DNA of 63,239 bases, taken from contig JAGBLN010000026.1 of the NCBI GenBank assembly GCA_017635395.1, forward strand, positions 1 through 63,239. The letters are read 5' to 3'. The stretch comes from Lachnospiraceae bacterium (GTDB lineage: Bacteria > Bacillota > Clostridia > Lachnospirales > Lachnospiraceae). The notes under the pieces are model-generated. The model made no database searches. It was not told the DNA's origin and worked only from the letters and a program-made list of their open reading frames with translations. Within the stretch, counting starts at the first letter, position 1. Each line of letters opens with the position of its first letter. A program made the translations under genes and the position numbers. Of this stretch, positions 24,073 through 33,216 are shown in pieces.

Positions 24073-25970
24073 AGATTCTCACCGTAGAGAATGCTCTGTT
24101 CCGTAAAGTCCCTAATCCTCTGGTACGCCCTTGAATAGCTGTCACGCCGTCCCTGCTGCATAAGATACTCAACATCCTTGCGGACTATGTCTTCTTCCAA
24201 AAGTTCTGCAAGATAAGGTGCGTACCGAGTCCCGGCCCCCGCCTTCAGTTCTTCGGTAAACTCATCCAAAGTCTTTCCCTTGCTGTAAGAACGGCCGACC
24301 TTGTCCGTGGCTGCATCAAGTCCGTCTGCACAGGCGATAATATCAATTACAGCTTTTTCAGGAAGCGATGAAATATCCGCCTTGGGATAGCCATTGCTTC
24401 CGTCATACCACAGATGGTGATAACGGGCCACATTGGCATATTTTACTGTAGTGGCATGTTTTTCAAGCATGTATGCCCCAATTTCCGAATGTTCTTTTAA
24501 AAGATCATATTCCTCATCTAAAAGATTTCTCCCGTATACTGTTATTGTATCTGCAAGCATCATCTTGCCAAAATCATGACAAAGCCCAGCGTTATAGATA
24601 AAAGAAAGTATCTCCTGGGGATTGTCTGATCCGGTCATGCTAACTATACCGTCAAAAAGATGTGTTTCTTTTTTCAAGAGATGTCCGGCAAGGCACCGGG
24701 CAATCTGACCGACCATTATGCTATGAACATATGTGGGCGTATGAACAGCAGCAAGGTATCCAAGTCCCATGCTTTCAAACCCCCTTCCACCGGGAATTTC
24801 AACAAAATCAAGCATCTGTTTTGAAAGACAGTCTAAAAGATCACTGTTAACAAGACTCCCAGACGACTGATGGGCATAATCTAAGGTGTTTAGATAAAAA
24901 CGTTCGATATAGTACTTGTCCTTTTCAGAAAGGCGTTCGTTTTTTAATGACAGTATAAAATCCGTGGGAACCCAAAGGAACAAAACTATGTCTTCCCAGT
25001 TCTTCTCTGATCTGACATTGCGCAATTCATACATTTTAAGCAATTCGTTCCGGTATTCCCTTCCGGTAAGCTCACCGCTTAAGTATTCTGCCCTCAACAG
25101 CATAAACTGCAGCATATTTTCATCCATTTGGGTTGAAAACCACTGCTGGTCTGCCTGCCATAATTTATCTAACTCCCGCATTCGGCTGCAAATCTGCTTA
25201 AGCTGGTCTGCTTCAAATCCAGCCTCATTATTATGCTCTAAAATAATCCCAAAATAGTAATATATTCGTTCAACATGCAGTTTCCAGTCATAATCCGGCA
25301 TTTCCCTCAGATAATAAGGATCCTCTGACAGTTCCAGGGACTTTGACAGCCTGTCAAGCAGCCAATCCCTTTCCTCCCTGGTCATATACCTGCCTTCATA
25401 GAGCACTGTCGTATACCTGGAATTAACTATAACAATATGCCTGCTGTCTTTATTCAAAGCATCAAAATTTTCAGGGGACAGGAATTCCAGCAGCTTTTTT
25501 CCGGCCTTTAACCCCCTCTGCCTGTAATACTCTGAAATATCCGGTCTGTTGTAAATCTTTTTTGTAACAAATACCATGAAATAACATGATGTGACTTCAC
25601 GGTCAAGCTGAAGTATCAGGTCATCAGCAGAAGAATTCTTCTTTTCAGTCTGATCCAGTATCACGCCTGAAAGCTTTGCGTGCATGAAAGGATCAAGATG
25701 ATCGATCTTAAGCGAATCCTGAAGGGAATCTTCCAGTTGTCCAAGGGACTCTATGACATCATCATCAAGTACAGCATCCGGGGAAAGATAGGGATAAAAG
25801 CATTTTGAAAGAATCTCACGGTTTTCAGCCGCCAGCCTGCTTATGAGCAGATAGTTATCCTGCAAAACCATGCCATAATCATCTGCCGCCGCTATATCCT
25901 TAAGCTTGGCAGATGTAAGCATTCGAATCTTTTCCGTATTCTCGACATAGTTTTTCAGTTCTTCTCTCAT
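24069..25970 (-). CDS. HD-GYP domain protein, single module
   Basis: 633 residues, a paralogue of each half of the downstream fusion. A helical N-terminal region (MREELKNYVENTEKIRMLTSAK) is followed by the HD-GYP region with HDFGK at 465-469, YHHLWYDGSNGYP and CADGLDAATDKVGRSY. Predicted cytosolic c-di-GMP (or related nucleotide) phosphodiesterase or receptor; no sensor domain of known type is seen. The ATG at 25970 has no Shine-Dalgarno sequence, and the predicted promoter puts the transcript start at or next to the ATG. First gene of the operon. Confidence 0.85.
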   Translation of the reverse strand: MREELKNYVENTEKIRMLTSAKLKDIAAADDYGMVLQDNYLLISRLAAENREILSKCFYPYLSPDAVLDDDVIESLGQLEDSLQDSLKIDHLDPFMHAKLSGVILDQTEKKNSSADDLILQLDREVTSCYFMVFVTKKIYNRPDISEYYRQRGLKAGKKLLEFLSPENFDALNKDSRHIVIVNSRYTTVLYEGRYMTREERDWLLDRLSKSLELSEDPYYLREMPDYDWKLHVERIYYYFGIILEHNNEAGFEADQLKQICSRMRELDKLWQADQQWFSTQMDENMLQFMLLRAEYLSGELTGREYRNELLKMYELRNVRSEKNWEDIVLFLWVPTDFILSLKNERLSEKDKYYIERFYLNTLDYAHQSSGSLVNSDLLDCLSKQMLDFVEIPGGRGFESMGLGYLAAVHTPTYVHSIMVGQIARCLAGHLLKKETHLFDGIVSMTGSDNPQEILSFIYNAGLCHDFGKMMLADTITVYGRNLLDEEYDLLKEHSEIGAYMLEKHATTVKYANVARYHHLWYDGSNGYPKADISSLPEKAVIDIIACADGLDAATDKVGRSYSKGKTLDEFTEELKAGAGTRYAPYLAELLEEDIVRKDVEYLMQQGRRDSYSRAYQRIRDFTEQSILYGENL

Positions 25971-25977
25971 AACCTAT

Positions 25978-26006
25978 AGTTTACTGAATATAGCGTAATT
26001 TTTCAA
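25978..26006 (-). promoter_or_regulatory. Promoter of the HD-GYP operon
   Basis: Minus-strand TTGAAA (26001-26006), 17-bp spacer, TAAACT (25978-25983). Only seven bases separate the -10 from the ATG, so the mRNA may be leaderless. Confidence 0.5.
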
Positions 26007-26018
26007 TTTTTTATTAAT

Positions 26019-26049
26019 AAAAAACACCCTTCGCATATTGCGAAGGGTG
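26019..26049 (-). terminator. Terminator of the opp operon
   Basis: Perfect 11-bp stem CACCCTTCGCA/TGCGAAGGGTG (26025-26049, 3-nt loop) and T6 on the minus strand, after oppA. Confidence 0.9.
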
Positions 26050-26071
26050 CAGAAAAACTGTGTACTAAAAC

Positions 26072-27886
26072 TTATTTAATAGTTGTATACATGAAATACT
26101 TGTATCCAAGAGGATTTGAGAAGAATCCGTCTACCTTGTCGGAGAGCAGGTACATATCAGTGTAGAAATACAGCGGGCAGATGCAACCTGTGCTCATGAT
26201 CATATCCTCTGCCTCGTGCATCATCTTGTAACGGTTATCATTATCAGTGCAGGACTTAATGGATGAAATGAGCACATCATAAGTCTCAGCCCATGTGCCG
26301 TTCTCCACCTTGGTATCGAAACCATAAGGTGTAAGGTCAATGCTGTAAACAGCATCATCTGCATGGTCACCGCGGCCGAACTGTACATCATTGTTACCGG
26401 AATCAGTTGTCCACATATCTAAGAAGCAGATAGGATCGTTGTAGTCAGCAAGCCAGCCGTTACGTGCGATAGAATATGCACCATCCTTACGGGTATTAAG
26501 GAATGTAGCCCACTCCTGGTTCTCAAGGTTCATTGTGATACCAATGCCTGCCATAGCATTCTGCAGATACTCTCCTATAGCCTTATGGCCTTCACTTGTG
26601 TTGTAGATATATGTAAGTACAGGGAAATCAGTAAACTTGCCTGAGGTCTCATCATATGTATAATACTTCTTTAAGATCTCTACAGCTTCGTTGAAATTAT
26701 CAGTATAAGCATCAGCAGATACATTGTAATATCCATCGAAATCACTACTTACGCCTACATTCTTGTAGAACTGGCTGCCGTCAGCATCCGTAAGTCCCAT
26801 TGATACGAAAGAAGAAGCAGGAAGCTCACCACCCTGTGCCACATCATTTACGATATAGTTACGGTCAAAGAGAAGTCCTACTGCCCTTCGGATCTCAGCC
26901 TTTGCATTCTCATCATCAGCATAAGGGCTTCCAGCAGGAAGGATATCCTCATTTACATTCCAGCATACATAGTATGTACCAAGCTGGCCTGCAATAACAA
27001 ACTGGTCATTGAATTCTGACTTCACGCTGGCTATCTCATTTGTGGGGATATCATCAATCAGCTGCCAATCACCGTTTTTGAAGTTCGTCAGCATATTGTT
27101 CTGATCATCCGAAAGATAGAAATTAATGGTATTCATTGTTATCTGGTCAGCATCGACAAAGGAATCATTCTTTTCAAGAGTGATCAGACTGTTGTGCTCC
27201 CATGATGCCATCTTATAAGGTCCGTTGCATACATATGTGGAAGGATCTGTTGCCCACGCCTCGTTGGAAACCACATCCTCACGGACAGGGAAATACGTAG
27301 GGAAAGCAAGAAGCTCATTCCAGTATGATACAGGATTATAGAGTGTAACTACGATAGTCTTGTCATCCGGTGCCTGTACATTAAGCTTTGCATCAGGATT
27401 GGCAGGTGTGCCGTCCTCATTTACATCAGCAACTTCGTTATATCCGTCAACTACCTCAAACATATATCCGTAGTCGGCAGCAAGCTCTGCGGATGCCGCA
27501 CGGTTCCATGCGTATACGAAATCAGAAGCCTTAAGATCCTGTCCGTCCGACCACTTGAGGCCGTCACGAAGTGTGTATGTGTAGGTTATGGTACCGTCTG
27601 CATTCTCCACACCTTCAGGAAGCTCTACGGCCGCATCGGGTACGATTTCAAGAACACCGCTGTCGTTCATCTCCCACTTGGAAAGACCGGAATACAGGTG
27701 TACAAGAAGTGTTGCGCCGTCAACTGCAGAATTAAGTGCAGGATCGATAGTATCAGGTTCTGAGCCGATACATACGTTGATCGAGCTGTCTGCTGATGAA
27801 CTGCCGCCCGGTGTTGACTCACAGGCAGTAAGGGCAGTCACAGCCATGACGCCGGTCAGAGCCATTGCCAAAAATCTTTTTTTCAT
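26072..27886 (-). CDS. oppA: Oligopeptide ABC transporter substrate-binding lipoprotein
   Basis: 604 residues. Signal peptide with lipobox ALTACES (Cys22), then a family 5 solute-binding protein (CIGSEPDTIDPALNS at the N-terminus, WSDGQDLKASDFVYAWNRA typical of OppA/DppA). It captures peptides outside the membrane and delivers them to OppBC. AAGGAGG precedes the ATG. Last gene of the operon, 97 bases after oppF, so it may also be expressed on its own. Peptide size preference cannot be read from sequence. Confidence 0.92.
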   Translation of the reverse strand: MKKRFLAMALTGVMAVTALTACESTPGGSSSADSSINVCIGSEPDTIDPALNSAVDGATLLVHLYSGLSKWEMNDSGVLEIVPDAAVELPEGVENADGTITYTYTLRDGLKWSDGQDLKASDFVYAWNRAASAELAADYGYMFEVVDGYNEVADVNEDGTPANPDAKLNVQAPDDKTIVVTLYNPVSYWNELLAFPTYFPVREDVVSNEAWATDPSTYVCNGPYKMASWEHNSLITLEKNDSFVDADQITMNTINFYLSDDQNNMLTNFKNGDWQLIDDIPTNEIASVKSEFNDQFVIAGQLGTYYVCWNVNEDILPAGSPYADDENAKAEIRRAVGLLFDRNYIVNDVAQGGELPASSFVSMGLTDADGSQFYKNVGVSSDFDGYYNVSADAYTDNFNEAVEILKKYYTYDETSGKFTDFPVLTYIYNTSEGHKAIGEYLQNAMAGIGITMNLENQEWATFLNTRKDGAYSIARNGWLADYNDPICFLDMWTTDSGNNDVQFGRGDHADDAVYSIDLTPYGFDTKVENGTWAETYDVLISSIKSCTDNDNRYKMMHEAEDMIMSTGCICPLYFYTDMYLLSDKVDGFFSNPLGYKYFMYTTIK

Positions 27887-27983
27887 AATTTTCCTCCTTC
27901 TGCCGCTTCAGGCGGCGTTAAACTGTATATTATCCGCATAATGAAACATTCAATGCGGTAATAACCATAATATGCGATGCAGC

Positions 27984-28982
27984 TTATCCGATCTTACCTT
28001 CTTCAACCAGATGGCAGGCCACAAAATGTCCGCCGCCCATATCCTTAAGTTCAGGCATCGATTCAGCGCACTTATCACACGCATGCGGACACCTGGTCCT
28101 GAAAGGACATCCTGAAGGCGCATTGAGAGGACTGGGGATATCACCGGAAAGCACTATCCTTTTATTCTCTCTGGCAATCTTGGGATCCGGAATCGGAACT
28201 GCTGAGATGAGTGACCTTGAATAAGGATGAAGCGGATGATCATAAATCTCTTCCGCATCCGCAAGCTCCACCATCCTGCCAAGGTACATAACCGCTATCC
28301 TGTCGCTTATATGACGCACCACCAGCAGGTCATGTGCTATGAAAAGATAAGTAAGTCCCAGCTTTTCCTGAAGCTCATCAAACATATTTATAACCTGAGC
28401 CTGTATGGAAACATCCAGTGCAGATACAGGTTCGTCGCAGACTATGAATCCGGGCTTTAATGCCAAAGACCTTGCTATTCCTATACGCTGTCTCTGACCT
28501 CCGGAAAACTCATGGGCATAGCGTGATGCATGCTCGCTGTTAAGTCCCACATACTCCATCAGCTCAAGTATACGGTCACGCCTTTCCTTACTTGAGGAGT
28601 ACATCTTATGAATATCCAAAGGCTCAGCTATTATATCCGCCACAGTCATGCGGGGATTCAGTGAAGAATACGGATCCTGAAAAACCATTGTCGCTTTCTT
28701 TCTGAAGTCCTCCAGACTCTTCTTATCCCCTATTTTTACACCGTCATACCATATTTCGCCGTCTGTGGGTTTATAAAGATGCAGTATGGTCCGTCCTACG
28801 GTTGTTTTTCCGCAGCCGGACTCTCCTACCAATCCTAAAGTTTCACCCTTCTTTATGGTAAAAGAAACATCATCCACTGCCTTAAGGGGCCTGGATTTGA
28901 AAAATCCTTCGCTTATATCAAAATACTGTTTTAGGTGCTTAACCTCAACGAGAGGCATATCCTGCTTTTTTTCTTCTGCCAT
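27984..28982 (-). CDS. oppF: Oligopeptide ABC transporter ATPase OppF
   Basis: 332 residues. Walker A GESGCGKT, signature SGGQRQRIGIARSL, Walker B FIVCDEP, and the C-terminal cysteine-rich GCPFRTRCPHACDKC extension of Opp/Dpp ATPases. Energises peptide import together with OppD. Its ATG shares one base with the oppD stop (TAATG). Confidence 0.93.
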   Translation of the reverse strand: MAEEKKQDMPLVEVKHLKQYFDISEGFFKSRPLKAVDDVSFTIKKGETLGLVGESGCGKTTVGRTILHLYKPTDGEIWYDGVKIGDKKSLEDFRKKATMVFQDPYSSLNPRMTVADIIAEPLDIHKMYSSSKERRDRILELMEYVGLNSEHASRYAHEFSGGQRQRIGIARSLALKPGFIVCDEPVSALDVSIQAQVINMFDELQEKLGLTYLFIAHDLLVVRHISDRIAVMYLGRMVELADAEEIYDHPLHPYSRSLISAVPIPDPKIARENKRIVLSGDIPSPLNAPSGCPFRTRCPHACDKCAESMPELKDMGGGHFVACHLVEEGKIG

Positions 28983-29968
28983 TATGCCTCACCGCCTTCC
29001 ATATCTTTTTTTACATTCATCCAGCAAGCTGCTGCATGAAGATCGTTTATCTGCATGCGTTCGCACTTTTCCTTAAGGCAGATCCGCATAGCCGCGTCAC
29101 ATCGGGGCGCAAAGGCACAGCCCTTAGGCATATTCAAAAGGTCAATGGGCGTACCTGTTATGGGCTTAAGCTTTTCCTTGCCGCCGTCGGCCGTAGGTAT
29201 TGACCGTAAGAGTCCCTTGGTATATTCATGGCAGGGATTGTAAAAAATCTCATCAGCACTTCCCTGCTCACATATTGCGCCTGCATACATTACTATCACT
29301 TCGTCGCACATCTGAGCCACTACACCAAGGTCATGGGTGATCATAATGATAGCCATTCCCAGTTCTTTCTGAAGCGATTTCATAAGCTCTAATATCTGTG
29401 CCTGAATCGTTACATCCAATGCGGTTGTAGGCTCGTCCGCAATCAGAATGTCAGGCTCACACGCAAGAGCCATTGCAATCATCACACGCTGCCTCATACC
29501 GCCGGAAAACTCATACGGATACTGGTTCATTCTCTTTTCCGGCTCATTAACATTAACCAGTCGGAGCATCTCCAGAGCCCTTTCCCTTGCCTGTTCTTTA
29601 TTCCTGTCAGTATGCAGAAGAATAGCTTCCATCAGCTGATGTCCTATGGTGTATGTAGGATTTAAGCTGGTCATGGGATCCTGGAAGATTATGGATATTT
29701 TATTTCCGCGAATGGTCTTCATAACTTTTTCACCGGAATCAACCAGCTCCTGACCGCGGAATTTTATGGAACCTGAAACTATCTTTCCGGATCCTGCCAG
29801 TATCTGCATTATGGAATAAGCAGTCACGGATTTACCTGATCCTGACTCGCCCACTATTCCCAGCACTTTGCCTTCATCAAGGAAAAAGGACACGCCATTG
29901 ACAGCTTTTACCTCGCCGGCATCCGTAAAGAAGGAGGTATGCAGATCTCTTACTTCAAGCATGCTCAT
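28982..29968 (-). CDS. oppD: Oligopeptide ABC transporter ATPase OppD
   Basis: 328 residues. Walker A GESGSGKS, signature SGGMRQRVMIAMAL, Walker B ILIADEPTTALD, and the C-terminal GCAFAPRCDAAMRICL motif. Forms the ATPase pair with OppF. AAAGGAGG precedes the ATG; 14 bases after oppC. Confidence 0.93.
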   Translation of the reverse strand: MSMLEVRDLHTSFFTDAGEVKAVNGVSFFLDEGKVLGIVGESGSGKSVTAYSIMQILAGSGKIVSGSIKFRGQELVDSGEKVMKTIRGNKISIIFQDPMTSLNPTYTIGHQLMEAILLHTDRNKEQARERALEMLRLVNVNEPEKRMNQYPYEFSGGMRQRVMIAMALACEPDILIADEPTTALDVTIQAQILELMKSLQKELGMAIIMITHDLGVVAQMCDEVIVMYAGAICEQGSADEIFYNPCHEYTKGLLRSIPTADGGKEKLKPITGTPIDLLNMPKGCAFAPRCDAAMRICLKEKCERMQINDLHAAACWMNVKKDMEGGEA

Positions 29969-29982
29969 CTGTTTTTCCTCCT

Positions 29983-31050
29983 TTAAGTATTGAGCTTCGG
30001 ATCAAACGCATCGCGCAGTCCGTCACCGAAAAGATTAAGCGACAGCACGATCAGAGAGATCACGATAGCAGGTATGACCATTCTATAGGGATATGAACTG
30101 ATGCCGTTAAGAGCATCAGACGCAAGCGAACCAAGGGACGGCATAGGCGCATTAACACCTAGACCAATGAACGAAAGATAACTTTCCGTAAATATCGCAC
30201 TGGGGATCTGCAGTGCCACAGAGATAAAGATAACGCTCATACAGTTCGGCAGAAGATGACGGCTTATGATCCAGCCGCCCTTTGCTCCGGCTGCCTTTGC
30301 TGCAAGCACATATTCCTGCTCGCGGAGAGATAGCATCTGTCCCCTTATGAGACGCGCCATGGAAACCCAGTAAAGAATACCGAATACGATAAAGAGGCTT
30401 ATGATATTGGAACCTATGGCCTCAAGGATAGTGCCTTCTATAGCAGTCCCAAGCACCAGCTTAAGCACCGATGCAAGAAGTATTACCATAAGCATATCAG
30501 GCAGCGAGTATATGATATCAACCACCCGCATTATGAAAAGATCCACCTTGCCTCCACAGTAACCTGATATAGCGCCCACTGTCAGGCCGATCACAAGAAC
30601 TATAAGGCTTGCAAAGAAACCTACAGCCAGTGATATACGGGTTCCATATACGATACGGATAAAATAATCACGGCCTGCAGAGTCCGTTCCGAACACATGG
30701 GGGAAAACGCTCTCCCCTGCATCTATCAATGCTTTTTCTGAATTACTGTACTGAAAAGGCTTCAGATTGTTAAAGGAAGAGTCCATGGGCTGACCCGGTA
30801 CATTTCCCAGCATACTGTCATAGGAATAAGGCCAAACCATTGGAAGGAATATGGCCGCAAGAGTGATCAGGACTATAACGATAAAGCTTACAAATGCGAC
30901 TTTATTCTTGATAAGCCTCTTTACGCCGTCCTTAAAAAAGGTGGTAGACGGACGCATCTTGACAATATACGCCTTCTCTTCATCTGTTGCAGGAATAAGG
31001 TCATCCACATCAATATGCATGGTCAATTTTTTCTTACTGCTTTCTTCCAT
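29983..31050 (-). CDS. oppC: Oligopeptide ABC transporter permease OppC
   Basis: 355 residues. Six membrane helices, the long N-terminal extension of OppC types (VKRLIKNKVAFVSFIVIV), the FGTDSAGRDYFIRIVYGTRISL motif and the EAA loop region (EYVLAAKAAGAKGGWII). ATG at 31050; the only Shine-Dalgarno candidate is 15 bases upstream, so translation may rely on coupling to oppB, which ends 12 bases earlier. Confidence 0.92.
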   Translation of the reverse strand: MEESSKKKLTMHIDVDDLIPATDEEKAYIVKMRPSTTFFKDGVKRLIKNKVAFVSFIVIVLITLAAIFLPMVWPYSYDSMLGNVPGQPMDSSFNNLKPFQYSNSEKALIDAGESVFPHVFGTDSAGRDYFIRIVYGTRISLAVGFFASLIVLVIGLTVGAISGYCGGKVDLFIMRVVDIIYSLPDMLMVILLASVLKLVLGTAIEGTILEAIGSNIISLFIVFGILYWVSMARLIRGQMLSLREQEYVLAAKAAGAKGGWIISRHLLPNCMSVIFISVALQIPSAIFTESYLSFIGLGVNAPMPSLGSLASDALNGISSYPYRMVIPAIVISLIVLSLNLFGDGLRDAFDPKLNT

Positions 31051-31062
31051 CAGTTTTTATCT

Positions 31063-31992
31063 TTACTCCAGAGTAATCCTGGGATCCACGATCTTGTACA
31101 TGATGTCGCTTACCAGGTTCATTATTACGATCAGTGTTGCAAGTATTATAGTGGTACCCATTATCATGGGATAATCACGACCTGTAATGCTTGTTATAAA
31201 AGCCCGGCCTATGCCCGGCACAGCAAATATCTGCTCCACTACCAGGGAGCCTGTTACTATATATGCAAGCATTGGACCGAAATATGTGATGACGGGCAGC
31301 AGAGAATTCTTAAGTGCGTGCCCGAAGATTATTTTGAGATAAGGAACGCCTTTTGCCTTGGCAGTACGGATATAGTCCTGACCAAGAACATCCAGCATTG
31401 ATGATCTGGTAAGCCTCGTAATATAAGCCATGGGAGAAAGGGATAGCGTGATTATCGGAAGTATAAGGCCTCCTGACGCAGCTCCGTTTGCCGGAAAAAT
31501 ATGAAACTTGACCGTAAACAGTATGAGCAGCAGCGATCCCATTATAAAACTCGGCATTGAGACAAAGGCTGTAGTCAGCACCATGACTATCCTGTCCATT
31601 AGGGTATTCCTGCGCAGCGCTGCCACGGCTCCCAGTATAATTCCGGAAATAAGCGCTATGACAGCAGCGATCAGTCCGATAAAAGCAGAAGTCTTCATTC
31701 CGTCGAATATAACATCGGTAACGGTACGTCCCCGCTGTTTCAGTGAAGGTCCGAAATCAAACCGCGTCACTATATCTTTCAGGTATGTAACATATTGGAT
31801 AAAGAGAGGTTTATCCAGCCCGTATTTAGCCTCTAATGCCTTCTGAGCTGCCTCTGATATCGCTTTTTCACCTAAAAACGGCCCGCCTGGTACTGCATGC
31901 ATAACAAAAAAAGTCACCGTGATAACAACCCACACGGTTACGACAGCCAGTATGATCCTTTTTATTATGTACGCTACAGTCTTGCTATTCAT
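31063..31992 (-). CDS. oppB: Oligopeptide ABC transporter permease OppB
   Basis: 309 residues. Six helices; the N-terminus (YIIKRIILAVVTVWVVITVTFFVMHAVPGGPF) and the EAA motif region (DYIRTAKAKGVPYLKIIFGHALKNSLLPVITYFG) are typical of DppB/OppB. AAGGA nine bases before the ATG. It lies 13 bases after tetR. Confidence 0.92.
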   Translation of the reverse strand: MNSKTVAYIIKRIILAVVTVWVVITVTFFVMHAVPGGPFLGEKAISEAAQKALEAKYGLDKPLFIQYVTYLKDIVTRFDFGPSLKQRGRTVTDVIFDGMKTSAFIGLIAAVIALISGIILGAVAALRRNTLMDRIVMVLTTAFVSMPSFIMGSLLLILFTVKFHIFPANGAASGGLILPIITLSLSPMAYITRLTRSSMLDVLGQDYIRTAKAKGVPYLKIIFGHALKNSLLPVITYFGPMLAYIVTGSLVVEQIFAVPGIGRAFITSITGRDYPMIMGTTIILATLIVIMNLVSDIMYKIVDPRITLE

Positions 31993-32005
31993 TCTTGGTG
32001 ATCCT

Positions 32006-32611
32006 TTATTCCTTATAAATCACTTTCTTCATTGCATCCATATGCTTTTTTACCTGGGACAGATACTCTTCCTTGGAAAAGCTGCCGGAATGATATCCGT
32101 TCATCAGCAATGCATCCATGGTATAGTCCAGCATATCGGTAAGCAGGTAATAATCATCATATCTGCGCAGCGCCCTGTAATCAGCCTTAAGCAAAAGCTC
32201 CTGCATCATATCGTTATAACGTTCCCTGACATCTGCTATATCATCCTCGACATCAGGATCCTCTTCCCTTAATACCTCACATATGAACAGCGGCATATAT
32301 GGATATTTATCGATCATCCGCATCTTGCAGACCTCGAACTTGATCCTTACATCAAAATAATCCTCGCCGTCTTCAATGCTGCACATAGACAGCTCAAGCA
32401 TTGCATATTTCAAAGCATATGCGGCAACAAAGGAATAAAGCCCTGCTTTAGTGTCAAAATAATGGAACCACAGTCCTTTGCTCACGCCGGATGCCTTTAC
32501 CATATCATCCGTGCTGGCGTGCCTGTATCCGCACAATGCAAATATCTGCATTGCGCCGTTTATCATTGTGTCCTGCTTTTCCTTTTTCAGTGTATAGAAC
32601 TTATCGTTCAT
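32006..32611 (-). CDS. TetR-family regulator of the opp operon
   Basis: 201 residues. N-terminal helix-turn-helix (AMQIFALCGYRHASTDDMVKASGVSKGLWFHYFDTKAGLYSFV) and an all-helical ligand domain. GGGGG six bases before the ATG. It is the first gene of tetR-oppBCDF-oppA and probably controls its own operon; the ligand is unknown. An inverted repeat lies at the predicted promoter. Confidence 0.88.
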   Translation of the reverse strand: MNDKFYTLKKEKQDTMINGAMQIFALCGYRHASTDDMVKASGVSKGLWFHYFDTKAGLYSFVAAYALKYAMLELSMCSIEDGEDYFDVRIKFEVCKMRMIDKYPYMPLFICEVLREEDPDVEDDIADVRERYNDMMQELLLKADYRALRRYDDYYLLTDMLDYTMDALLMNGYHSGSFSKEEYLSQVKKHMDAMKKVIYKE

Positions 32612-32661
32612 TAAATGCCCCCGTTTTGAGACAGCCTTTCCAATCCGGACTCGTCCAAATT

Positions 32662-32706
32662 CTGATATATATTAACATAACTCGGGAAACAATTAAAGTA
32701 TATCAG
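32662..32706. promoter_or_regulatory. Inverted repeat at the tetR-opp promoter
   Basis: Perfect 8-bp arms CTGATATA (32662-32669) and TATATCAG (32699-32706). On the minus strand the predicted promoter TTGTTT-17-TATATC lies between and over them, so one arm covers the -10 and the other is upstream of the -35. Could be TetR half-sites; the distance (37 bp) is long for one dimer. Confidence 0.4.
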
Positions 32707-32811
32707 GATAAAAAACCTTTTATTTTTTCATTTTTTATATTAAAATATATAAGTATTCTTTTAGAAAATAATTAAACTTATATAATCCTACAAACGAAAG
32801 GAGTTTTGACC

Positions 32812-33117
32812 ATGTCAAAAAAGACAAAGAAAGTATTAACATTTTTCGTTATCGCAGGCCTTGTTGCAGGAATCGTCGCAGCAGTAATCTATTTCCTTAA
32901 CAAGAAATCAAAAGACAGCGCACTTGATGACCTCGATGATTTTGATGACCTTGATGACTTTGATGATGTGGTTTCCCGCGATTATGTAAACCTCGATTCC
33001 AAGTCGGAAGAAAGCGAAAGCGACAGTGATGATGAGGACAGCGATGACGCATCTGATGACGATGACGATGTTGATTCTGCTGAAGGCGCAACACAGGAAG
33101 AATTCTTTAACGACTGA
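32812..33117 (+). CDS. Small membrane protein with acidic Asp/Ser-rich tail
   Basis: 101 residues from the ATG at 32812 (AAAGGAG eight bases upstream; TATAAT about 30 bases further up). Basic N-terminus, one hydrophobic helix (about residues 9-28), then a tail of some 70 residues dominated by Asp, Glu and Ser (DDLDDFDDLDDFDD, ESESDSDDEDSDD). Single-pass anchor with a highly negative tail; it may bind cations or basic partners. No family recognised. It diverges from the tetR-opp operon. Confidence 0.8.
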   Translation: MSKKTKKVLTFFVIAGLVAGIVAAVIYFLNKKSKDSALDDLDDFDDLDDFDDVVSRDYVNLDSKSEESESDSDDEDSDDASDDDDDVDSAEGATQEEFFND

Positions 33118-33164
33118 TACAGTCACGCAGGCTTGCCTGAATAAAGACAATAATACCTAACAAC

Positions 33165-33193
33165 AAAAAAACGATCTTTCGATCGTTTTTTTT
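33165..33193 (+). terminator. Terminator between the acidic-tail gene and the DUF2225 gene
   Basis: Stem AAAAAACGATC-TTTC-GATCGTTTTTT is symmetrical, so it can serve both the plus-strand gene and the converging minus-strand gene. Confidence 0.85.
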
Positions 33194-33216
33194 ATTCAAA
33201 ATCGCTTTACCTTATT

